NCBI GenBank assembly: GCA_019565575.1
Contig: CP067379.1
Coordinates: 558,001 to 622,000 of the forward strand
Source: Flavobacterium covae
GTDB lineage: Bacteria; Bacteroidota; Bacteroidia; Flavobacteriales; Flavobacteriaceae
Reading direction: 5' to 3'
DNA: 64,000 nucleotides
A program made the position numbers and the translations under genes. Every line of letters starts with the position of its first letter. Position 1 is the stretch's first letter. Shown here in pieces: positions 43,141 through 55,326 of this stretch. The notes below the pieces were generated by a model. That model made no database searches, had not been told where the DNA came from, and saw only the letters and a program-made list of their open reading frames with translations.

Positions 43141-43159
43141 AGTTTAATTAGGAGCTTTT
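43129..43159. terminator. bidirectional terminator between mini-protein and bioB
   Basis: Perfect 12-bp arms aaaagctcctaa (43129-43140) and ttaggagctttt (43148-43159). Confidence 0.8.
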
Positions 43160-43162
43160 CTT

Positions 43163-44245
43163 TTATTTCTTATTTGTAACGGCTAAATTTCGTTCTATTT
43201 GGTGTCCAGGTCTAGACCATTTTGGTTTTTCTCCTAAAGATTGATATTCAGAATCACATGCCTCTACTGTTTTAGGCTGCATTAGCTTAATAAAAGGTTT
43301 TTGAGGGTTTAACCCTAGTAATTCAAACATTTTCATATCTTCATTTACATCAGGATTAGGGGTAGTCAATAGTTTATCTCCTGCAAAAATTGAGTTTGCT
43401 CCTGCAAAAAAACACATTGCTTGACCTTCTCTTGACATTTGAGTTCTACCTGCTGAAAGACGAACTTGTGTTTCAGGCATAACAATTCTGGTTGTAGCTA
43501 CCATTCTAATCATTTCCCAAATTTCAACAGGTTTTTCATTTTCCATAGGAGTCCCTTCTACCGCTACCAAAGCATTAATTGGAACTGATTCAGGTTGTGG
43601 ATTAAGAGTAGATAAAGCAACTAGCATTCCTGCTCTATCTTCTATACTTTCCCCCATTCCTATAATTCCACCACTACAAACGGTTACATTTGTTTTGCGT
43701 ACATTTTCAATTGTTTTGATACGATCTTCAAATCCTCTTGTTGAAATCACTTCTTTATAATAGTCTTCAGAGGTATCTAAATTATGATTATAAGCATACA
43801 AGCCTGCTTCTGCTAATCGTTGCGCTTGATTTTCGGTAAGCATACCTAGGGTACAGCAAACTTCCATATCTAATTTATTGATTGTACGAACCATTTCTAA
43901 TACTTGATCAAATTCTGGCCCATCTTTCACATTTCTCCATGCAGCTCCCATGCACACTCTAGAAGAACCTGATTCTTTTGCTCTTAAAGCTTGTGCTTTC
44001 ACTTGATTAACAGTCATTAAGTCATTTCCCTCAATATCTGTATGATAACGTGCTGCCTGCGGACAATATCCGCAATCCTCTGGACATCCACCCGTTTTTA
44101 TGGATAAAAGTGTTGAAACTTGCACCGTATTAGGATCGTGGTTTTCTCTATGAATAGTAGCTGCTTGATAAAGCAAGTCCATCAATGGCTGATTGTATAT
44201 TTCAATAATTTCTTCTTTACTCCAATTATGTCTTGTAATACTCAT
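43163..44245 (-). CDS. bioB: biotin synthase
   Basis: Radical SAM enzyme inserting sulfur into dethiobiotin. The SAM cluster motif CPEDCGYCPQ is near residue 55; other conserved parts are CMGAAWRNVKDG, GGIIGMGES and LSAGRTQMSREGQAMCFFAGANSIF. 360 residues. A TATTTTTG box (44265-44272) lies upstream. No other biotin gene is in the window. An intact CTTCAG at about 43774 is preceded by T. Confidence 0.96.
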   Translation of the reverse strand: MSITRHNWSKEEIIEIYNQPLMDLLYQAATIHRENHDPNTVQVSTLLSIKTGGCPEDCGYCPQAARYHTDIEGNDLMTVNQVKAQALRAKESGSSRVCMGAAWRNVKDGPEFDQVLEMVRTINKLDMEVCCTLGMLTENQAQRLAEAGLYAYNHNLDTSEDYYKEVISTRGFEDRIKTIENVRKTNVTVCSGGIIGMGESIEDRAGMLVALSTLNPQPESVPINALVAVEGTPMENEKPVEIWEMIRMVATTRIVMPETQVRLSAGRTQMSREGQAMCFFAGANSIFAGDKLLTTPNPDVNEDMKMFELLGLNPQKPFIKLMQPKTVEACDSEYQSLGEKPKWSRPGHQIERNLAVTNKK

Positions 44246-44350
44246 AAATAGATTATTTAGGGGTCAAAAATACACAATTCGTTTAATATAAAGGGGCAAT
44301 AAATTAACTTTTACTCGATTATGAATAAATTAATTTAGCGCTGTTTAGAG

Positions 44351-45435
44351 TTACGTCCTGAATATTAAACTTGTAGTTACAGAATAGTTATTATTATCAT
44401 TATTAAATATACGATCTTTTGCATTAAAGGCTTTAGCTTCAAATCGGAATTTTAATTTCTCACTAAGTTCATAATCCAGATTAGAAGAAAATCCTAATAC
44501 TTGAAAACCATTTGGCGTTCCTGTTGGGACTATAATTTGATTTTTATCATTATAATACTCGGCTCTAAAGGCCGTAATCATTTTTTATTAAGTTGCGTTT
44601 TCAGCATTAAAATTGGACCGTACCAAGTTCCATAATTTGTATTATCATATTTATCTGACCCTATATCAAAACCTGCTATTATACCTATTTTGTCAGATGG
44701 TTCGTATTGCATATATACGTTATGAAATGTTCTAACCGCATTTATACTATCAGGTTTATCAGTTCCTATAAAATTACTATAATTAAGTAACATTTTTTTA
44801 TTAGGTTTAAAAGTGACTTGTCCTCCAAAAGATGGTTTTTGAATAAAATCAGGTTTTTTTATTCTTTGCCAACCATTAAGGTATAAAGCAGCTAAATAAA
44901 TTTTTTCATTTGGAGATTGATAGGACAATCTAACTCCTGCTTCATAATAAGGTGAGCCTTCTGTTATTAAACTTCTTGTTAATGTCCAACAATCACCCCC
45001 TACAGCACTTCCAAAACCTATATGTGAAGGCAAAACTCCTACATCTAGCCATAGATTTTGTTTTTTAGATAGTCTTGCACCAACATTTGCTTCGTAAATA
45101 AATTGAGCCCAAGTAGGTTCTGCACTTAAATTATAGGTTGCATAATTACCTCCCATTAATCCTAAATTAGCTCTTATGTTTTGATCTTTATAATTTAGTT
45201 TTAATAAAAGTAGATTAAAATTAAGTTCGTTATGTCTTTTATGACTGTATACGAAATTATGTTTTTCATGGTTTTGAGGCTTTGAAAAATCGTAACTGTA
45301 ATACAATTCTCCATAAGCACTAACTGTCATTTTTTTTACAGTATCATTTTGAGAAAAAACCTTTGATATTGGGGAAAAAAGGAAAAGAAAACTATATATT
45401 TTTATTAGTTTTGATCTAGTATTTTTTTGTATCAT
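44351..45435 (-). CDS. outer-membrane porin-like barrel
   Basis: Signal sequence at residues 10-28 (IYSFLFLFSPISKVFSQ), then repeated beta strands (VSAYGELYYSYDFS, NLWLDVGVLPSHIGFGSAVG, SDKIGIIAGFDIGSDKYD). It resembles the beta-barrel porins of Bacteroidota annotated as putative OmpL-like. An A6/T6 run at about 44580-44587 is one base short; restoring it joins LNKKMITAFRAEYY and gives 361 residues ending SLIFRT. Substrate unknown. Confidence 0.78.
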
Positions 45436-45643
45436 ATATAAATCAAAATATATTATTAATATTTAGAAATTTATTTTTTATTAGTCTCTATATATTTCAA
45501 AATTAAGAAATCAATTTTACTAATAAAAAATCAGCATTAAACACTTAGTCGTTATTTTTATTTTATAAAAAAACACTAAAAATTAAAAATATCCCAACAA
45601 TTAAGTTTTATATTTTCTTATAATTTTTAGCGTGTTTTTTATA

Positions 45644-46320
45644 TTAATCCTCCTTAAAGTATTTGTAAACAGAACCTGCTAGAAGAGCAGCAATTACAGG
45701 AATTACAACAAAAAGCCAAAGTTGAGAAATAGCCCAATCACCTACAAATATAGCTTGACTGATGCTTCTTGCTGGGTTTACAGAAGTATTGGTAACAGGT
45801 ATGCTTATCAAATGGATAAGTGTTAACGCTAAACCAATTGCTATTCCTGCAAAGCTTGTATTAGCTCTTGAATCTGTAGCACCTAGAATAATCAATAAGA
45901 ACATAAAAGTCATAACAAACTCTGTTACTATAGCCGCAACCATGTTATATTTTCCTGGAGAATGTTCTCCATAACCATTAGCCGCAAAATCACCGATTGC
46001 CCCTCCATTTCCTGTTACAATTACATAAAGAACACCTGCAGCAAATATGGCTCCTGCAATTTGAGAAATAATATAAGGTAAAATTTCTTTTGAACTAATT
46101 CTTCCTCCAGCCCAAAGACCAATTGTAACGGCTGGATTTAAATGAGCTCCAGAAATATGACCAAAAGAATATGCGATAGTTAAAACGGTTAAACCAAAAG
46201 CAAAAGAAACGCCTGTTAATCCAACTCCTACATTTCCAAAATTTGCGGCTAACATTGCCGTTCCACACCCTCCTAGTACAAGCCAAAATGTACCAATAAA
46301 TTCTGCTATATTTTTTTCAT
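45644..46320 (-). CDS. aqpZ: aquaporin Z-type water channel
   Basis: MIP-family channel with six membrane helices. The two NPA half-helices are HLNPAVTIG (near 65) and SVNPARSI (near 185). The true start at 46318-46320 is followed by an A7 run that should be A8; correction gives [24 protein letters not shown] and 225 residues. A TACTTTTG box (46449-46456, minus) gives a leader of about 125 nt. Confidence 0.92.
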
Positions 46321-46448
46321 AACACTATATAAATTCCTACTCATCTGGCTTTTCGGTTACGCCTCGTTTTTTTTTGGTATCTGATCTCCAATTTTAACAA
46401 AAGATATTTTTTGTAATATTAAATATTGTAGCTTTAATAAAACAGGCG
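46321..46448 (-). promoter_or_regulatory. aqpZ 5' leader with small hairpin
   Basis: Downstream of the TACTTTTG box (46449-46456) the leader is unusually long for this genome. Near its 3' part GGCGTAACCGAAAAGCC can form a short GC stem. It does not match a riboswitch consensus that I know. Confidence 0.3.
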
Positions 46449-46563
46449 CAAAAGTAGTCATAATAAAAGATACAATTCAAGTAAAAAATCACGCCTAGTG
46501 AAGAATTGTATTTTTAAAGGAATTAAAAGGATTATTTTAACGAAAAAGCAAAATTGTTTAATT

Positions 46564-47477
46564 TTATTTAAGAAAAATCTGTCTTTTATCTTCTTCTAGT
46601 TGTTTTTTAAGAGAGTCTAAAGAATCAAATTTTTGTTCTTCTCTAAGATAATGATGTATAATAATAGTTATAAATTCTCCATAAAACTCAAAATTACAAT
46701 CAAACAAATGTGTTTCTATAGTAGTATGTTGTCCCTCAATAGTTGGTCTATTTCCTATATTCATCATTCCTTTGTAAGTCTGATTTTTCAAAAACACGTC
46801 TACCGCATAAACGCCTTTTTAGGAACTAATTTTAATGGAGATTCTATTTTAATATTAGCTGTTGGAAAACCTATGGTTCTTCCTATTTGATTTCCTTTGA
46901 TTACTTCTCCTCTAAGTGTGTATGGATTTCCAAGATATTGATTTGCTAATGAAATAGATCCTTCTTTTATAAATTGTCTTATTTTGGTAGAGCTGATAGT
47001 AATTTCATTTAGTTCTTCTGCTGATATTTGTTCTACTTCAAATTTATATTTTTCTCCAAATTGGATTAGATCATGAATATCTGAGGAGCGATTTTTCCCA
47101 AATTTATGATCATACCCTATAATAATTTTTTGAATATTTAATTTATCAACCAAAATATTTTTAACGAATTCTTCTCCTGATAGAGTTGATAAGGTTTGAT
47201 TAAATTCTAAAAAGAGTAAATTATCTACTTGTAGTTTTTCTAATAATTCTATTTTCTCTTCGTTTGTACTCAATAATTGAACGGTGGAATCTGTCCTTAG
47301 AAAAGTTCTGGGGTGATTAGAAAAGGTAATTACAACGGTTTCGTTGGATTCATTAGCACTAGATTGAAGTTTTTTGATGATTTTTTGATGTCCTAAGTGT
47401 ACTCCATCAAAAGTTCCTATAGTTACAATTGTCTTTTTACAGAATTGAACATTTGATAAATCGCTAATTACTTTCAC
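46564..47477 (-). CDS. ribF: bifunctional riboflavin kinase / FAD synthetase
   Basis: Makes FMN and FAD. The N-terminal adenylyltransferase has TIGTFDGVHLGHQKII and SSTKIRQFIKEGSI; the C-terminal kinase has GNQIGRTIGFPTANI and MMNIGNRPTIEG. A T5 run at about 46816-46821 breaks the frame; adding one base gives LVPKKGVYAVDVFLKN and 304 residues. The promoter box TAAATTTG lies at 47497-47504. Confidence 0.93.
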
Positions 47478-47536
47478 CTTTTGTAATTTTGGTGAGCAAA
47501 TTTAATGAAATAATAGAGAGAGGAAGTATTCTCTCT

Positions 47537-49488
47537 CTATTTTTTTATAAAAATTACGGCATCTGAATTAGTTTCGGTTATGACTTGAAATAGATAAAAT
47601 CCAGATGATAAATGACTAACTATTTCAGGTTTTGTAATATTTTTTTCTACTTTAAATTCTTTTACTAGTTTACCTGTTAGATCAAAAATTTTACCTACCC
47701 CTCTTTCTCCTATTTTACTACCAAACAAATAATACAATTCATCTCCTACTGGATTTTGCTCTAATATAATTTGATCACTCAAATATTTTATACTAAATCC
47801 TTTTGTACTTGATTCTGGAAATTTACCTTCTCGAATGATAATATTATCTTTGTATCCTATTTGATAATATCCTTCTCCATTATCGCAGCATAATCCATCT
47901 CCTTTTTTATCTTTTATACTGAAAGTATAGCATACTTTATCCTCTAGTTTCCATTTTTTTTGAATAAAAATAGGGTCATAATCATTATAAGGACCTCCAG
48001 AATCTATTATTTTACCTGTATTATCTAATAATTCCCAAGTAATATCTACTCCTTTGTTGTCTAGTTGCAAATCAAAATTAACTTCATCATAAAAGAATGT
48101 TTCTGGTTGAGCTGTATTAATTATTTTTACTTTTGCAAAATTATTTGAACTTCTTGTATCGTTGACTCCGTTTACTTCTACAATTTCTACATTTAGTATA
48201 TCATTTTCTACACCAATTTCTGGAATAGATATTAGGGCATATTGATTAGGTTTTAATAATCCTTTCCAATTAATATCTTTTGTAGTTTGATTCGTGAATT
48301 TATATTTTATTAAGACATTATTAATATCATTAATACCTCTATTTATTATAGATATTTTTCTAGGTTCGTTGGTACATAAATTTGTAAAACCAGTGTATTG
48401 CTTTTCAATTTTTATTTCTGCATCATTAACCAATAGTAATATTGGGTTTTCTTTATCCGAATTTATAATTGTTTTTCTTCTAGGTGAATTAGCTAATACA
48501 ACCTTAACTCTATCTTTTTGATTTTGGGTAAATATATTCATACAGCTATCATCTGTATAATCCATATAATTTTGAACCATTTCATTTTCTGTCCCTACAC
48601 AACTTAGAAGTACGGGACAACCTGAATTTGAGCTATGAGCTTGTGGGGTATCTTCACAAAAATCATCTCCACAATATGAGTCTCCCCATATATGTCGCAA
48701 TCCTAACCAATGTCCAATTTCATGTGTAGCGGTTCTTCCTTTATCATAGTTAAAACCATTATATATTCCATTTGGATAAATTTCTCTAGAACCAAAATTT
48801 AAGTAATTTACAACAATTCCATCTGTGGCTTCTGTTCCTCTTTCATCCAAACCAGGAACATTTGCTTTATTAGGAAACTGGGCTTGTCCTAATAATCCTG
48901 ATTTTTTAAAATCGACAACCCAGATATTCAAATATAAAGATGAATCCCATATTGTTTCTGGTTTTAAAACTAAGTCTATATCTCCTTCTATATGCTCTAC
49001 TGTTTCAATCCATTTAGAATGATTATAATAAACGCGGTCAATACCATTTGTTGGATTTCCCAGAGGATCAACTTGTGCTAAAGCAAACTGAATTTCTAAA
49101 TCAACACCATTAGGGTGTGTATTATATCCTGATGTATTTATCTTTTTCTAAAATCGTTATTTAAAACTTCTATTTGCGAAATTACTTGTTCATCATTAAT
49201 GTTAGGTGCTTGACCTACATCTTGTCCTGAATGCACAACATGTACAACCACAGGTATTGTTATAACACCATTTGAAACAGATCTACTTTGTCTTTGCTTT
49301 TGTATCAATGGATTTAACCATTTTTCAAACTGAGTCAAATTAGCTCTTTCAGGATATTTCTTTTGCAGATATTTTTCATACTCTATAGCAGAACACCTGA
49401 TTACCTTTTCTTCTTTAACATCTTGTCCTTTAGATATAAATGATATAAGGGAAACAAAAAGAGAAGTTATGATGTAGTTTATTTTCAT
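47537..49488 (-). CDS. secreted M43 (pappalysin-like) metallopeptidase with type IX sorting domain
   Basis: Signal peptide (MKINYIITSLFVSLISFISKGQ), the zinc motif HEIGHWLGLRHIWGD and the later Met-turn region NYMDYTDDSCMNIF, as in cytophagalysins. Cysteine-rich CGDDFCEDTPQ follows. The C-terminal domain ends in GKIFDLTGKLVKEF and SGFYLFQVITE, a type IX secretion signal. A T5 run at about 49141-49147 splits the gene; one added base gives NDFRKKINTSGYNTHPNGVDLE and 650 residues. Confidence 0.9.
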
Positions 49489-49536
49489 ATTCGGCTAATA
49501 ATGTGTTTATAAAAATACGAACTTATTAAATGTTAA

Positions 49537-52500
49537 CTATGCAATTTTAAAATTTATTTGCATATTTTCCATTTCTTTCAATAATTCTGAAGAAATCTTT
49601 ATTTTTATTTTACGACTTGGCATGGATAGCATGTTTTTAATAATGATTTCTTCTTTTTCTTCTGGGATTTCTACTTCTATTTCAGGATCTTCCACATCCT
49701 CACTTTGGGTATCTTCAACAGGAGCACTTTCAATTTGTAATTGTTTTTTAATTTTTTCTAGTTCCATTACTTCAAAAGTTACCTGATGATCTCCTTTATT
49801 TTCAACAAATAAGCTATATAGATTATTTATAAGTTCTTCCTTCATTTCGTATATAGAGAACAGAATAGTCATTTTTTTAGCATAGGTAGGAAGAACATCG
49901 GCAAGCATTTTCCCATCCATAAATTGGATTCTAGGATCTGATTTTTTACCTGTTTCCCGATTTGTCCATCCTTCTTTAACGTTTAGCTTAAAATAGACAA
50001 ATTGGTTTTGAACTAAATAATGGCGAAATTTTAAATACTCTTCATCAAAGATTCTAAATTCATACGTTTCATCATATCCTTCTAGGTTAAACGTAGCCCA
50101 TCCTTTACCATTTTTAGCGGTTCTATGCTGAACATTACTAACCATACCACCTAAGGAAATATTTTTACCTACTAATTGCTCTAGATAAGATAACTGTTCT
50201 AAACGTGTATTACAAAAGTATTTCATTTCATATTTATAATCATCTAGTGGATGTCCTGAAATATAAATTCCTACTACTTCTTTTTCTCGTGCTAATTTTT
50301 CCATTGTGTGCCACTCTTCACAAGGAGGAACTGTAGGTTCTGGTATTTGAACTTCGGTAGTATCGCCAAATAAACTTACTTGAGAAGAATTTTCGTTCTC
50401 TTGCATCTTAGCTCCATATTTCATGGCTTTTTCTAAAAACCAAATATTATCTCCTTCATGGTGAAAATATTGAGCTCTATGTGTATTTTCAAAACAATCA
50501 AATCCTCCTGAAAGGGCAAGATTTTCAAATGCTTTTTTATTTGCTGCTCTTAAATCTATTCGTTTGGCTAAATCAAATATTGATTTATATTTTCCTTCTT
50601 TTCTATTTTCTATAATGGTATTTACAGCTCCTTCTCCAACTCCTTTAACTGCTCCCATACCAAAACGGATAGCATAATTTTCGTTTACTGTAAATTTATA
50701 AAAAGATTCATTCACATCAGGTCCTAAAACTTCAAGTCCCATTCTTCTACATTCTTCCATAAAAAAAGAGACTTGTTTGATATCATTCATATTATTAGAA
50801 AGGACAGCTGCCATATACTCTGCTGGATAATGCGCTTTTAAGTAAGCGGTTTGATAAGCTACCCAAGCATAACAAGTAGAGTGTGATTTATTAAATGCGT
50901 AACTTGCAAAGGCTTCCCAATCAGTCCATATTTTATCTAACTTCTGAGCATCATGACCATTGGCCATAGCTTGATCTATGAACTTAGATTTCATTTTATC
51001 TAGAACGTCTTTTTGTTTTTTACCCATTGCTTTACGAAGAACGTCAGCATCACCTTTAGAAAAGTTTGCTAATTTTTGAGAAAGGAGCATTACTTGTTCT
51101 TGGTACACGGTAATCCCATAGGTTTCTGCTAAATATTCTTCACAAGCATCTAAATCGTAGGTTATTTCTTCGTCTCCATTTTTTCGTCTCACAAAAGAAG
51201 GAATATACTCTAATGGTCCTGGACGATACAAGGCATTCATGGCAATTAAGTCTGCAAAAACAGTTGGTTTTAGATCCTTCATGTATTTTTGCATACCTGG
51301 GGATTCGTACTGAAATACCCCTACTGTTTCTCCTCGTTGAAAAAGTTCGTAAGTTTTAACATCGTCTATCGGAAAATTATCTGGATCTAAATCTATTCCT
51401 AAACGGTATTTCACTAGTTTAACGGTGTCTTTTATTAGAGTTAGGGTCTTCAGACCCAAAAAGTCCATTTTTAACAACCCTGCACTTTCTGCTACTGAGT
51501 TATCAAATTGGGTAACATATAAATCAGAATCTTTAGCAGTAGTTACAGGAACGAAATTTGTTATATCATCTGGTGTAATGATAACACCACAGGCGTGTAT
51601 ACCTGTATTACGCATAGATCCTTCAAGTACTTTTGCCTGCTGAATGGTTTCGGCCGCCAAATCACCTTCATTTGCTATGGTAATAAGTTCTTTTATTCGA
51701 TCAAATTCCTCAGAAGATTTGAGAGCTTTTTTAACATCTCCTTCTTCTTCTTTTAAAAATCGAGCGAGGTTCCATTTGGAAGGCATCATAGCTGGAATTA
51801 GTTTGGCTATTTTATCAGCTTCAAATAAGGGTAAATCTAATACTCTTGCGGTATCTCGTATGGCTGATTTAGTTGCCATTTTACCATACGTAATAATTTG
51901 GGCTACTTGATTAGCTCCATATTTATCAATTACGTATTGCATTACATCTCCTCGTCCTTCATCATCAAAGTCAATATCTATATCGGGCATTGACACACGA
52001 TCAGGATTCAGAAAGCGCTCAAAAAGCAAATCATATTTAACAGGATCTATATTGGTAATTCCTAAGCAGTAAGCAACAGCAGAACCCGCAGCGGAGCCAC
52101 GACCAGGTCCTACTGAAACCCCCATATTTCTAGCAGCTGCAATAAAATCTTGAACAATCAAAAAATAACCTGGATACCCTGTTTTTTCAATTGTTAACAA
52201 CTCAAAGTCCAAACGTTCTTTAATTTCGGTCGTTTTGACTGGGTTTATTGATTCGTCAGCAATTTCAGGGTATCGTTTTCGAGCTCCTTCATAGGTAAGA
52301 TGGCGTAAATATTTATTTTCTCCTCTTTTACCTCCGTCTTGATTATCTTCTGCTACTAGGAATTCTTCTGGGATATCAAACTTAGGTAGTAATACGTCGC
52401 GATATAGAGAATAGATTTCTATTTTATCTATAACTTCCTGAATATTAATAATTGCTTCGGGCAGATCTGCAAAAAGACGTTTCATTTCTTCTTGCGTTTT

Positions 52501-54070
52501 GAAATAGTATTCTTGATTAGGGAGTCCGTATCGGTAACCTCTTCCTCGTCCTATGGGTGTAGCTTGTTTTTCTCCGTCTTTTACACATAATAAAATATCG
52601 TGAGCATTAGCATCTTCTTTAGCTACATAATAGGTATTGTTAGTTGCTATTAATTTTACTTGATGTTTATGGGCAAACTGTATTAGAGTCTGATTTACAC
52701 GATTTTCATCTTCTTGGTTGTGGCGCATTATTTCGAGATAAAAATCATCTCCAAATTGTGCTTTCCACCATAAGAGTGATTCTTCTGCTTGGTTTTCACC
52801 AATATTTAGTATTTTGCTCGGAATTTCTCCATACAGATTACCTGATAATACTATAATGTCTTCTTTATATTGTTCTATTATGTTTCGATCTATACGTGGT
52901 ACGTAATAAAAACCTTCTGTATAAGCAATAGAAGCCATTTTAGCTAAATTATGGTAGCCTTTTTTATTTTTTGCTAAAAAAACTACTTGATAACCATTAT
53001 CTTTTACTGATTTATCTTTATGGTTATTGCATACAAAAAATTCTCCTCCAACAATTGGTTTTATTTCAACTTCTGAAACCATTTCTCCTTTTTCAATACT
53101 GGCTTCATTTTTTGCTTTAGCTGCCTTATTGTGATTTAGAACAGCACTTACAAACTGAAATGCTCCCATCATATTTCCTACATCTGTCATAGCTACTGCA
53201 GACATTTTGTTTTTAGCTGCTGCATTAACAATGGCAGGAATAGAAATTGTAGATTGTAGTACTGAAAATTGGGTATGATTATGCAGATGAGCATATACAG
53301 CATCTTCTAGATTTTTAATTGCTTCTTCAGAGACCGTATTTCCTTCTTGTTGTATTTTACTTAATCTTTTTCGAATTTCATCTGAAGCAGATTTTAAATT
53401 AATATGTTTTAAACCAATTAATTTAATTTCTTGAGGATTATTTTGGCGAAAACGCATATAATAATCTTCAGGCACATCTAATTCTTCTTGTGTAAAAATT
53501 TCTCTTTTAACAAGTTCAAAAAAACAACGTGTAGTAGCTTCTACGTCAGCAGTAGCATTATGAGCTTCTGCGAAGGGTTCTCCAAAAAGAAATTGATGTA
53601 ATTCTGTAAGTGTTGGCAATTTATATCTACCTCCACGTCCTCCTGGCAACTTAAGTAGTTCCGCTGTTGTTTCAGTACAGGTATCTAGAATAGGCATTTG
53701 TGATAAAGTAGAAGCAATTCCTCCTCTATAAAACTCACACCCCATAATATTTACATCAAATCCAACATTTTGACCGACAATATAGGTGGCTTTTGAAAGA
53801 GCTATATTAAATTTTTCTAACACTTCTTGTAAACTAACACCTTGTTCCATAGCCAATTCAGTAGAAATACCATGAATTCTTTCTGCATCATAAGGTATGT
53901 TGAACCCTTCCAGGTTTCACAAGGTAATCCTGATGTTCTATAAGTTGTCCCATTTCATCGTGCAACTGCCAAGCTATTTGTATACAACGAGGCCAGTTAT
54001 CTGTATCAGTAATGGGAGCAGACCAACTACGTGGTAAACCAGTAGTTTCGGTATCAAAAATTAAATACAT
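49537..54070 (-). CDS. dnaE: DNA polymerase III alpha subunit with fused DnaQ-like exonuclease
   Basis: Replicative polymerase of about 1510 residues after correction. The N-terminal DEDD proofreading exonuclease begins MYLIFDTETTGLP and has GQNVGFDVNI and HNATADVEAT. The PHP domain starts at HLHNHTQFSVLQS (about 212). The catalytic aspartates are in MPDIDIDFDDEGR. An OB-fold and C-terminal region follow. The frame breaks at 53907-53913 (CTTCCAG); removing one base gives LVKPEGFNIPYDAERIHGIS. Three intact CTTCAG sites in this gene are all preceded by T. Confidence 0.96.
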
Positions 54071-54250
54071 AGATGTGAAAATTCCAAAATTTTAATAACT
54101 TTATTTTCTAATATTTCAGGGTTTTAATCTGAAAAGAGAATTTTCAAAAATACATTTTAGAAAGGAAGAAATCAAATTATTTAAGAAAAGGAGGCTTATT
54201 TATAATACCTATAACTTTTCGATTCTTTATAAAAAGTGTTTTAAATAAAA

Positions 54251-54274
54251 AAGCCTTACATTTCTGTAAGGCTT
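54251..54274 (-). terminator. tRNA(CAT) terminator
   Basis: Perfect 10-bp arms aagccttaca (54251-54260) and tgtaaggctt (54265-54274), followed on the minus strand by a T run. Confidence 0.8.
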
Positions 54275-54285
54275 GATTTTAGTTG

Positions 54286-54359
54286 TGGTCCCACCTGGGC
54301 TCGAACCAGGGACCACCTGATTATGAGTCAGGTGCTCTAACCAACTGAGCTATAGGACC
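54286..54359 (-). tRNA. tRNA with anticodon CAT (elongator Met or lysidine Ile2)
   Basis: Cloverleaf on the minus strand: acceptor GGTCCTA/TGGGACC, D arm GCTCAGTTGGTTAGAGC, anticodon stem CCTGA/TCAGG with loop CTCATAA, T arm CCTGGTTCGAGCCCAGG. The C1:A72 mismatch of initiators is absent, so it is an elongator tRNA. Met and Ile2 cannot be separated with certainty by eye. Confidence 0.93.
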
Positions 54360-54443
54360 AATTTACTTAGTAAATCTTTATTTGCTCAGAGTTGCTCTCT
54401 GTTTGCGGTTGCAATATTAAGACATTTTTTTAATTCTACAAAA

Positions 54444-54851
54444 TTATTTTGAAATTTCTTGACACAATTCAATTAACACTCCATTGGTACTCTTAGGATG
54501 CAAGAAAGCAACTAACTTATTATCAGCTCCTTTCTTTGGAATTTCGTTCAATATGACAAAGCCATTTTTTTTTAATCTTTTTATTTCTTCTTCTATATTT
54601 TCTACATCAAAAGCTATATGATGAATACCTTCTCCCCTCTTTTCGATGAATTTTGCAATAGGACTTTCTGGATTTGTAGCTTCAAGTAACTCTATTTTAT
54701 TAGGTCCATTCATAAAAAAAGAAGTTTTAACGCCTTCGCTTTCTACAAATTCTTCTTTATAGGCAGGTTTTCCAAAAAGCAATCCAAAAATCTCATTAGA
54801 TTCTTCTAAATTTTTCACAGCAATTCCTATGTGTTCAATTTTTCTCATCAT
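54444..54851 (-). CDS. mce: methylmalonyl-CoA epimerase
   Basis: VOC-fold metalloenzyme interconverting (R)- and (S)-methylmalonyl-CoA. The 135 residues contain IEHIGIAVKNLEES, GEGIHHIAFDVENI and GVLIELCQ, holding the two His and the Glu metal ligands. The second Met (54848) is the likelier start. Methylmalonyl-CoA mutase genes are not in the window. Confidence 0.9.
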   Translation of the reverse strand: MMRKIEHIGIAVKNLEESNEIFGLLFGKPAYKEEFVESEGVKTSFFMNGPNKIELLEATNPESPIAKFIEKRGEGIHHIAFDVENIEEEIKRLKKNGFVILNEIPKKGADNKLVAFLHPKSTNGVLIELCQEISK

Positions 54852-54916
54852 TTTTTTGTTTTCACAAATATATCATTTGATAAACTGAAAATAGCAACAC
54901 TAATTACAAAAAATTG

Positions 54917-54924
54917 TATGTTTG
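54917..54924 (+). promoter_or_regulatory. rbfA -7 element TATGTTTG, 4 nt before ATG
   Basis: Exact TAnnTTTG directly in front of the rbfA ATG at 54929, implying a leaderless or near-leaderless mRNA. It also rules out the longer upstream start. Confidence 0.55.
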
Positions 54925-54928
54925 CAAC

Positions 54929-55321
54929 ATGGAGACTAATAGACAAAAAAAAATAGGAATCGTTTTACAAAAAGATTTGGTAGATATTTTACAAGGTGAG
55001 GTACGTAAAAACGGCATTTCAAATCTTGTTATATCTGTTTCAAAAGTGAGTGTGACTACTGACTTATCAATTGCAAAAGTATTTCTTAGTATTTTCCCTC
55101 AAGAAAAGGCGAAAGAAATACTAGAAGCTATAAGATCAAACACTCCCCTTATTAAACATGATTTAGCTCAACGCGTAAAATTACAGTTACGCAGAGTTCC
55201 TAACCTTCTTTTTTACATTGATGACAGTTTAGACTACATCGAAAAGATAGACCACGCATTATCTGGAAAAGACAACCCTATAGAGAATCCTAATTTATTA
55301 GATAAAAGAAAGAAATCTTAA
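54929..55321 (+). CDS. rbfA: ribosome-binding factor A
   Basis: KH-type fold protein for 16S 5'-end maturation and cold adaptation. The 130 residues from METNRQKKIG show VSVTTDLSIAKVFLSIFP and the RRVPNLLFYIDDSLDYIEKID signature. The LolC-like gene starts 5 bp later, the common Bacteroidota order. Confidence 0.9.
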   Translation: METNRQKKIGIVLQKDLVDILQGEVRKNGISNLVISVSKVSVTTDLSIAKVFLSIFPQEKAKEILEAIRSNTPLIKHDLAQRVKLQLRRVPNLLFYIDDSLDYIEKIDHALSGKDNPIENPNLLDKRKKS

Positions 55322-55326
55322 CTATA

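Noticed and set aside
46321..46448. Riboswitch upstream of the aquaporin gene
   Set aside because: Only one weak stem is visible and it does not match a consensus that I can name.
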